The position numbers were made by a program, and so were the translations under genes. The notes beneath the pieces are model-generated. The model was not told the DNA's origin. It saw only the letters and a program-made list of their open reading frames with translations, and searched no databases. Positions 1-4,936 of a stretch of DNA of 6,941 nt are shown here, in pieces (position 1 is the first letter of the stretch; each line of letters begins with the position of its first letter). The stretch spans positions 1-6,941 of the forward strand of contig NZ_CAMLHF010000247.1 in assembly GCF_946479715.1 (NCBI RefSeq). The letters are read 5' to 3'. Origin of the DNA: an uncultured Pedobacter sp. GTDB lineage: Bacteria; Bacteroidota; Bacteroidia; Sphingobacteriales; Sphingobacteriaceae.

Positions 1-1217
1 TTGAAGATCCATATCGTTATTGCAATGAAGAACGTGCAAAAACTGAAATACTTAAACCTGAGCATTTACAATTTGCACGTGAAGCGGCAACTCAATCCTT
101 TGTATTGTTAAAGAACGACAAACAGACATTACCTCTTAAAAAAACAGGCACGGTTGCATTAATAGGCCCATTGGCCAACACTGGATCCAATATGCCGGGT
201 ACATGGAGTGTAAATAGTGATTTAGCTAACACAGCTTCTCTTCTTGCAGGTATGAAAGCTACTTTAGGATCAAACGTTAAAGTATTACATAGCTTAGGTT
301 CGAATTTATTGGCTGATGAAGCGTATCAAAAAAGAGCAACTATGTTTGCTCGTGATATTCCGAGAGATAACCGTCCGGAAGAAGAGGTAATCAAAGAAGC
401 TGTAGACATTGCAAAACAATCTGATGTAGTTATTGCGGCTTTGGGAGAAGGTTCTGAAATGAGTGGTGAAAGCTCAAGCCGTACCAATCTGGAAATCCCT
501 GAAGTTCAAAAACGCTTATTACAGGCCTTACTTAAAACTGGCAAACCAGTTGTTTTAGTTTTGTTTAGTGGTAGGCCATTGGTCTTAAATTGGGAAAACG
601 AAAATGTTCCGGCAATACTTAATGTGTGGTTTGGTGGCACAGAAGCGGCAAAAGCAATTACCGATGTGTTATTTGGCGATGTAAATCCATCAGGAAAACT
701 CACCACAACATTCCCGCAAAATGTTGGTCAGATACCATTGTATTACAGTCATAAAAATACAGGTCGCCCATTGGAAGATGGCAAATGGTTTTCTAAATTC
801 CGTTCTAATTACATTGATGTAAGCAATGATCCCTTGTACCCATTTGGATACGGATTAAGCTATACAACCTTTGATTATAGTGATGTAAAATTAGATAAGG
901 ATAAATTTAAATCCGGTGAAACGATCAACGCGAGTGTTATTGTAAAGAATACCGGATCAAGGGAAGGCAAAGAAGTAGTTCAACTTTATATCAGGGATCT
1001 TGTAGGCAGTTCTACCCGTCCTGTTAAAGAATTAAAACACTTTGAAAAAATTGATTTAAAAGCGGGAGAAAGCAAAACAGTTAATTTCAAAATCACAGTT
1101 GATGATTTAAAATTCTTTAACTCGGAACTTAAATATATAGCAGAACCGGGAGATTTTAAAGTGTTCATCGGCACAAATTCAAGAGACGTTAAGACTAATC
1201 AGTTTACGCTGCTTTAG
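1..1217 (+). CDS. bglX: Glycoside hydrolase family 3 beta-glucosidase, BglX-like (5' end missing)
   Basis: This is the C-terminal part of a family 3 glycoside hydrolase. The frame is open from the left edge (first whole codon at position 3, reading EDPYRYCNEERAKTEIL), so the TTG at 105 is not the start. The N-terminal TIM barrel with the Asp nucleophile and any signal peptide lie outside the window. What is present is the alpha/beta sandwich domain (roughly nt 90-780) and a fibronectin III-like domain (about nt 880-1200). The segment MSGESSSRTNLEIP carries the Glu (codon 468-470) that aligns with the family's acid/base residue. The stretches SGRPLVL, FGDVNPSGKL, VGQIPLYYSHKNTGRP and PFGYGLSYTTF closely follow E. 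coli BglX. The family removes terminal beta-linked glucose from oligosaccharides, usually in the periplasm. The gene ends in TAG and is followed 21 bases later by a terminator, so it is probably the last gene of its transcript. The family call is secure; the exact substrate is not. Confidence 0.95.
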   Translation, partial: EDPYRYCNEERAKTEILKPEHLQFAREAATQSFVLLKNDKQTLPLKKTGTVALIGPLANTGSNMPGTWSVNSDLANTASLLAGMKATLGSNVKVLHSLGSNLLADEAYQKRATMFARDIPRDNRPEEEVIKEAVDIAKQSDVVIAALGEGSEMSGESSSRTNLEIPEVQKRLLQALLKTGKPVVLVLFSGRPLVLNWENENVPAILNVWFGGTEAAKAITDVLFGDVNPSGKLTTTFPQNVGQIPLYYSHKNTGRPLEDGKWFSKFRSNYIDVSNDPLYPFGYGLSYTTFDYSDVKLDKDKFKSGETINASVIVKNTGSREGKEVVQLYIRDLVGSSTRPVKELKHFEKIDLKAGESKTVNFKITVDDLKFFNSELKYIAEPGDFKVFIGTNSRDVKTNQFTLL

Positions 1218-1238
1218 CAGATTAAGTTTAGAGTATAT

Positions 1239-1270
1239 AAGGCTGTATCATAACATGATCAGCCTTTTTT
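1239..1270 (+). terminator. Rho-independent terminator of the GH3 gene
   Basis: AAGGCTG (1239-1245) pairs perfectly with CAGCCTT (1260-1266). The stem continues as ATCAT (1247-1251) with ATGAT (1255-1259) after a bulged T at 1246, leaving an AAC loop. A run of six T (1265-1270) overlaps the end of the stem. Its place 21 bases after the GH3 stop fits an intrinsic terminator reading rightwards. Confidence 0.85.
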
Positions 1271-1278
1271 ATGTAATT

Positions 1279-1370
1279 GATCGTCATCCTGAATTTATTT
1301 CAGGATCTCGCAAATGATATTAAAAAACCTTGCTTAAACCGGATCCTGAAATAAATTCAGGATGACGATC
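1279..1370. repeat. Nested inverted repeat, REP-like palindromic pair
   Basis: The left arm (1279-1307) and right arm (1342-1370) are perfect reverse complements over 29 bases, separated by a 34-base spacer. Each arm is itself a small palindrome: ATCCTGAA, a 5-base loop, then TTCAGGAT (1286-1306 on the left, 1343-1363 on the right). This layout, two opposed palindromic units in an intergenic gap, is that of REP/BIME-type repeats. From general familiarity, GTCATCCTGA...TCAGGATGAC units recur in Bacteroidota genomes, but copy number cannot be tested here. There is no transposase or target-site duplication to make it an insertion sequence. It lies just after the GH3 terminator and about 100 bases before the esterase start. 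Confidence 0.8.
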
Positions 1371-1468
1371 GTATTAATGAAATAGCCAACAATCTCCTAT
1401 CAACAAAGTTACCATCGCCCTATATCCCCTCATTTTTAAAAGATTACAATTTTGTTTAGTTTAGTAAT

Positions 1469-2251
1469 ATGAACAGGATTAAATTAACCGCTTTTATGGT
1501 CTTGCTATTGGGATTAAATGGTATGGCTCAAGACTTCAAGAAATATGATTCAGGCAATTTCATTGAAGGAAAAGACAGCATTTATTATAGGGTTCTGTTT
1601 CCCGAAAATTTTGATCCAAATCAAAAATATCCAATACTGTTCTTCTTACATGGAAGTGGAGAAAGGGGAAACGATAATGAGAAACAGCTTACACATGGTG
1701 GTAAGTTGTTTTTAAAAGATAGTGTTCGTAAAAAATTCCCGGCAATAATTGTATTCCCACAATGTGGCAATGATAGCTTCTGGGCAAATGTTGAATTCAA
1801 TAATAATGAAGGTGGCAAACGGGAATTTAATTTCCAAACAGGAGGCAAACCCACCAAAGCAATGCATGCACTACTGGGTATGGTAGATAATTTTTTGGAT
1901 AAGCCATTTGTGGATAAGAAAAAGGTTTACGTAGGTGGTTTATCTATGGGAGGAATGGGCACTTATGAATTATTACGGCGTAAGCGCAAAACATTCGCAG
2001 CTGCTTTTGCGATATGTGGTGGCGATAACATTGCAAATGTTCAGAAGTACAAAAAGGTTCCGCTATGGATTTTTCATGGAGAAAAAGATGATGTAGTGCC
2101 TGTTGTACTTTCTACATCAATTGCCGATCAGCTTAAAGTATTGGGGAAAACACCAAAAATAACGCTTTACCCCGAAGCCAATCACAACAGTTGGGACTCT
2201 GCCTTTGCAGAGCCGGAACTGTTGCCATGGCTATTTTCTAATCAGAAATAA
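1469..2251 (+). CDS. Secreted alpha/beta-hydrolase (esterase / predicted peptidase family)
   Basis: A 260-residue serine hydrolase. Residues 1-20 form a signal peptide (basic MNRIK, hydrophobic core, likely cleavage after NGMA before QDF), so it acts in the periplasm or outside the cell. The alpha/beta-hydrolase landmarks are in order: FFLHGSGERG with the oxyanion-hole HG at 61-62; the nucleophile elbow GLSMGG with Ser159; HGEKDDVVP with Asp207 in the usual HGxxDxxVP place; and EANHNSWD with His239. The compact size and single domain match the 'predicted peptidase'/phospholipase-carboxylesterase-like group, which includes esterases acting on polysaccharide side groups. The substrate cannot be read from sequence. 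The ATG at 1469 is chosen because the signal peptide begins there; no Shine-Dalgarno is visible, as is common in Bacteroidota. It stands alone, between the REP-like repeat and a convergent gene. A role in deacylating glycans next to the beta-glucosidase is possible but only inferred from proximity. Confidence 0.85.
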   Translation: MNRIKLTAFMVLLLGLNGMAQDFKKYDSGNFIEGKDSIYYRVLFPENFDPNQKYPILFFLHGSGERGNDNEKQLTHGGKLFLKDSVRKKFPAIIVFPQCGNDSFWANVEFNNNEGGKREFNFQTGGKPTKAMHALLGMVDNFLDKPFVDKKKVYVGGLSMGGMGTYELLRRKRKTFAAAFAICGGDNIANVQKYKKVPLWIFHGEKDDVVPVVLSTSIADQLKVLGKTPKITLYPEANHNSWDSAFAEPELLPWLFSNQK

Positions 2252-2259
2252 TGGGTTTT

Positions 2260-2285
2260 ATATGGCAGAATTTATTCTGCCATAT
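2260..2285. terminator. Hairpin between convergent genes, possible bidirectional terminator
   Basis: ATATGGCAGAA (2260-2270) and TTCTGCCATAT (2275-2285) form a perfect 11-bp stem around a TTTA loop. It starts 8 bases after the esterase stop, and the leftward gene's stop codon (2272-2274) lies in the loop. Neither side carries a clean T tract, so it is a weak intrinsic terminator at best. It may instead protect or process the mRNA 3' ends. Confidence 0.5.
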
Positions 2286-2997
2286 TGTGATAAACTGCCT
2301 GAACATCGTCGTCCTCTTCCAGTTTATCAATTAGTTTAAATACATCCGCAGCCTGCTCTTCCGTAACCGCAGTAGTTGAAAGGGAAATGCGCTCAAGCTT
2401 AGCACTTTTCATTTCAACACCCAGATCTTCAAGTGCTTTTTGCATTTTACCGAAATCTTCAAAAGCAGTTTGAACTACAGCAATATCATTTCCTTCTTCA
2501 TCAGCCTCAAGATATAGTTCTTCTAATCCTGAATCAATTAATTCAAATTCCAGTTCTTCAAGATCCTTTTCTCCAGGTAAGAATCTGAATATTGATTTAC
2601 GATTAAAAATAAAATCAAGAGATCCTGTTTTACCTAAGGTACCACCTGTTTTATTAAAATAGCTACGTACGTTAGCAACGGTCCTATTTGTATTGTCTGT
2701 TGCTGTTTCAATTAAAACGGCAACACCATGCTGTGCATAACCTTCATAAACGTACTCTTCGTACCCATTCTCATCTTTATTTGAAGCACGTTTAATTGCC
2801 GCATCAACTCTATCTTTAGGCATATTTACTGCCTTGGCATTTTGTATAGCTGTACGTAAACGAGAGTTGGTATCAGGACTTGGCCCGCCATCTTTAACAG
2901 CCATTACAATCTCTTTACCTATCCTGGTAAATTGTACGGCCATTTTGGCCCAACGTTTAAATTTTCTTTCTTTTCTGAACTCAAATGCTCTTCCCAT
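2272..2997 (-). CDS. yebC: YebC/PmpR/TACO1 family protein
   Basis: This 241-residue protein matches the YebC family over its full length. The N-terminal domain has the conserved NSRLRTAIQNAKAVNMPKDR segment (44-63). It is followed by EGYAQHGVAVLIETATDNTN (85-104), NKTGGTLGKTGSLDFIF (115-131) and the C-terminal LIDKLEEDDDVQAVYHNM signature (222-239). Instead of the common MAGHSKW start it begins MGRAFEFRKERKFKRW, a form I associate with Bacteroidota. The family was long annotated as a transcriptional regulator. Work on mitochondrial TACO1 and bacterial YebC points to a role at the ribosome, helping translation through difficult (proline-rich) stretches. The protein should be cytoplasmic. The ATG at 2997 is preceded by a purine-rich AAAGAGA about 6 bases upstream on the minus strand. 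The gene follows the threonine dehydrogenase by 38 bases on the same strand with no terminator between, so the two are probably co-transcribed. Confidence 0.95.
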   Translation of the reverse strand: MGRAFEFRKERKFKRWAKMAVQFTRIGKEIVMAVKDGGPSPDTNSRLRTAIQNAKAVNMPKDRVDAAIKRASNKDENGYEEYVYEGYAQHGVAVLIETATDNTNRTVANVRSYFNKTGGTLGKTGSLDFIFNRKSIFRFLPGEKDLEELEFELIDSGLEELYLEADEEGNDIAVVQTAFEDFGKMQKALEDLGVEMKSAKLERISLSTTAVTEEQAADVFKLIDKLEEDDDVQAVYHNMAE

Positions 2998-3035
2998 TTT
3001 ATTCTCTTTGGTGGTTATTTTGTAGTTACTAAATA

Positions 3036-3980
3036 CTATTTCTTTAAATTTTTAATCATGTCAAGCGTAAGTTTTGAAAGGTCAAACTCAGGCTTCCACC
3101 CCCATTCTTTTACAGCGAACCTATCGTCAATAGATCTTGGCCAACTATCTGCGATGTTTTGGCGGGGGTCATTTTCGGTGTAAGTTAATGTAAATTCCGG
3201 AATATGCTTTCTGATCTCTGCTGCTAAAATCTCTGGAGTAAAGCTTACCCCAGCAAAATTATAGCTGGAACGGATAGTGATTTTTGATGCCTCAGCATCC
3301 ATCAATTCTATAGTACCACGGATGGCGTCATCCATATACATCATTGGCAATTCTGTTGAAGCATTTAAAAACGACGCATAAGTTCCTTTTTTTAACGCAT
3401 CATGAAAAATATGGATGGCATAATCTGTAGTTCCTCCGCCAGGTGCGGCTTTCCAGCTTATTAGGCCTGGGTAACGGATACTGCGTACATCTAAATCATA
3501 CTTTTGGTGGTAATATTCGCACCAACGTTCTCCGGCCAGTTTACTAATTCCATAAACGGTATTGGGATCCATCACACAAAACTGAGGGGTATTATCTTTA
3601 GGCGAATTTGGTCCAAAAACAGCTATAGAACTTGGCCAATATACTTTAGCCGTTTTATAAGTAATTGCCAAATCTAAGATATTAAGTAAGCCGTTCATGT
3701 TAAGGTCCCAGGCAAGCTTAGGATTTTGCTCACCAGTTGCAGACAACAAGGCCGCAAGTAAATAAACCTGTGTAGGCTGATATTTCTGAAAAATACTATT
3801 TAAGGTATCTTTTTCCAGCACATTCACAAACTCAAAAGGACCCGAATTCTTAATGTCATAATCAGGACGACGAATGTCACACGCAATAACATTAGACTCT
3901 CCATATACTTTACGTAAAGCCGTTACCAGCTCTGTGCCTATCTGGCCGTTAGAGCCTAACACTACTATTTTCTCAATCAT
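3036..3980 (-). CDS. L-threonine 3-dehydrogenase, short-chain (epimerase-like) type
   Basis: A 314-residue extended short-chain dehydrogenase. The Rossmann motif GSNGQIG (9-15) is followed by an acidic residue at the end of the second strand (Asp35 in ACDIR), which favours NAD+. The catalytic residues are the Ser pair in WPSSIAVFG (117-118), Tyr143 and Lys147 (YGISK). The block YPGLISWKAAPGGGTTDYA (170-188) and LPMMYMDDAIRGT (211-223) are hallmarks of the SDR-type threonine dehydrogenases known from Flavobacterium, Cupriavidus and animal or trypanosome mitochondria, not of UDP-sugar epimerases. The enzyme oxidises L-threonine to 2-amino-3-ketobutyrate, normally passed to the ligase Kbl to give glycine and acetyl-CoA. 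No kbl is present in this window. The ATG at 3980 is preferred over an in-frame TTG at 4001 because the TTG falls inside the predicted -7 promoter element and the fold begins at MIEKIVVLG. It is the first gene of a likely operon with yebC. Confidence 0.9.
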   Translation of the reverse strand: MIEKIVVLGSNGQIGTELVTALRKVYGESNVIACDIRRPDYDIKNSGPFEFVNVLEKDTLNSIFQKYQPTQVYLLAALLSATGEQNPKLAWDLNMNGLLNILDLAITYKTAKVYWPSSIAVFGPNSPKDNTPQFCVMDPNTVYGISKLAGERWCEYYHQKYDLDVRSIRYPGLISWKAAPGGGTTDYAIHIFHDALKKGTYASFLNASTELPMMYMDDAIRGTIELMDAEASKITIRSSYNFAGVSFTPEILAAEIRKHIPEFTLTYTENDPRQNIADSWPRSIDDRFAVKEWGWKPEFDLSKLTLDMIKNLKK

Positions 3981-3998
3981 GACTGATTTGGATTTCCA

Positions 3999-4030
3999 CA
4001 AAAATAAATAAATGAACGAACCTATTCAAA
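3999..4030 (-). promoter_or_regulatory. Bacteroidota-type promoter of the threonine dehydrogenase gene
   Basis: Reading leftwards, TTTG (4030-4027) is followed by 20 bases and then TATTTTTG (4006-3999). This fits the Bacteroidota primary-sigma consensus TTTG-N19-21-TAnnTTTG with no mismatch. Transcription would begin near 3992, giving a leader of roughly 12 bases before the ATG at 3980. Confidence 0.6.
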
Positions 4031-4125
4031 AATCTTTAGTGCAACCAACATTTTACCTGGATAAAACCGAGATTAAGGATACTCAATTGGCTGGATTTTC
4101 GTTAATTTCCAAAGTACCTTTATAA
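4012..4125 (+). CDS. Possible small ORF, 37 residues, unrecognised
   Basis: ATG to TAA encodes MNEPIQKSLVQPTFYLDK followed by 19 more residues ending in ISKVPL. It fills much of the 266-base gap between the divergent threonine dehydrogenase and subunit 3 genes, and an in-frame TAA lies directly before its ATG. There is no Shine-Dalgarno, no signal peptide, no hydrophobic segment and no family I recognise. It overlaps the leftward promoter on the other strand. An ORF of this size can occur by chance, so it is listed as a candidate only. Confidence 0.15.
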   Translation: MNEPIQKSLVQPTFYLDKTEIKDTQLAGFSLISKVPL

Positions 4126-4149
4126 AGTAACAAAAACATTATATATTTA
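4119..4149 (+). promoter_or_regulatory. Possible promoter of the dehydrogenase operon
   Basis: TTTA (4119-4122), 19 bases, then TATATTTA (4142-4149) resembles TTTG-N19-TAnnTTTG with one mismatch in each box (A for G). The start point would be about 90 bases before the ATG at 4247. A second weak candidate, TATTTTTT at 4181-4188, has no well-spaced -33 box. The rest of the leader, up to 4246, is A/C-rich and almost free of G. Placement is tentative. Confidence 0.25.
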
Positions 4150-4246
4150 CTTTAATTGTGTATTTAGAACACTAACTATTTATTTTTTCTTAATATTACA
4201 AAACAAAACACACTTAGAATACACCAAAACACCTAAAACACCAAAT

Positions 4247-4918
4247 ATGGACAGACGAGAAGCAGTGAGGAATATGGCCTTCCTAATGGGAGGGGCTTTA
4301 TCTGCAACTACGATAGGAGTATTTCTTGATAGTTGTAACTCACCATCTACTAAAACCAATGGCAAATTATTTGACGATAATCAGCTTAAGCTAATTACCG
4401 AAGTTGCCGACATCATTATCCCTACAACCAGCTCGCCGGGTGCAAAGGCAGCAGGAGTAGGTCCATTTATTGCCTTAATGATAAAAGATTGTTATCCTGA
4501 AGATGCTCAAAAGGCATTTGTAAAAGGACTGGATGCTCTTGAAGAGCAATCTAAAGACCAGTTTAAAAAATCTTTCCTCGAAATTTCTCCGGCAGAACGT
4601 ACAGAACTGCTTAGTAAACTCAGAGAAGAGACTATTGCTGCTACCAAAGCCGAACAGGATAAACAAAAAGAGGCAGATGCCCAAAAAACTGACCCTGATA
4701 AGGCAAAGTCTCAAACCGAAAATGCCGGCTTCGCATCAATACTACCAAAAGACAAGCCCAAAACAGAACCACGTTTCTTCTCTATCATTAGAGATCTAAC
4801 CTTATTGGGTTATTTCACCTCTGAGATTGGAGCAACAAAAGCAATGGCTTATGTTGATATCCCTGGCCGTTATGATGGCTGTGTGGATTTGAAACCTGGT
4901 CAAAAAGTTTGGGCATAA
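4247..4918 (+). CDS. Gluconate 2-dehydrogenase subunit 3 family protein (small subunit of a GMC sugar dehydrogenase)
   Basis: This 223-residue protein belongs to the gluconate 2-dehydrogenase subunit 3 family. Conserved parts are VADIIIPTTSSPGAKAAGVG (53-72) and the C-terminal LTLLGYFTSEIGATKAM, then YVDIPGRYDGC (202-212). The N-terminus carries a twin arginine (Arg3-Arg4, DRREAVRN), a hydrophobic stretch (about 11-27) and then FLDSC with Cys30. It reads as a Tat-type signal, possibly with a poor lipobox. In known relatives (gluconate, fructose and FAD-glucose dehydrogenases) this subunit carries the export signal and stabilises the catalytic GMC subunit. That fits the next gene, 18 bases downstream, which has no signal peptide. 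Residues 127-172 are an unusual Lys/Glu/Gln/Asp-rich, probably disordered insert between the two conserved parts. No Shine-Dalgarno is visible; the ATG is the only start that keeps the signal sequence. The electron acceptor, usually a cytochrome c, is not in the window. Confidence 0.85.
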   Translation: MDRREAVRNMAFLMGGALSATTIGVFLDSCNSPSTKTNGKLFDDNQLKLITEVADIIIPTTSSPGAKAAGVGPFIALMIKDCYPEDAQKAFVKGLDALEEQSKDQFKKSFLEISPAERTELLSKLREETIAATKAEQDKQKEADAQKTDPDKAKSQTENAGFASILPKDKPKTEPRFFSIIRDLTLLGYFTSEIGATKAMAYVDIPGRYDGCVDLKPGQKVWA

Positions 4919-4936
4919 ACCTTTTATAGCATTAAA

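Noticed and set aside
105..107. TTG as the start of the GH3 gene
   Set aside because: The frame stays open to the left edge and the upstream residues fit a family 3 hydrolase, so the gene is truncated by the window rather than starting here.
1279..1370. Inverted repeat as the ends of an insertion sequence
   Set aside because: Only 34 bases lie between the arms, there is no transposase and no flanking target duplication. A REP-like unit explains it better.
3036..3980. UDP-glucose 4-epimerase or other nucleotide-sugar enzyme
   Set aside because: The general fold is shared, but the PGGGTTDYA and LPMMYMDDA blocks are those of SDR-type threonine dehydrogenases.
3981..4246. Riboswitch or structured RNA in the divergent gap
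   Set aside because: The sequence is AT-rich with almost no G near the operon start and shows no stable stem pattern.
4475..4799. Overlapping ORFs on both strands within the small subunit gene (79 and 88 codons)
   Set aside because: They are out-of-frame readings of the Lys/Glu-rich segment of a well-supported gene, with no sign of their own coding signal.
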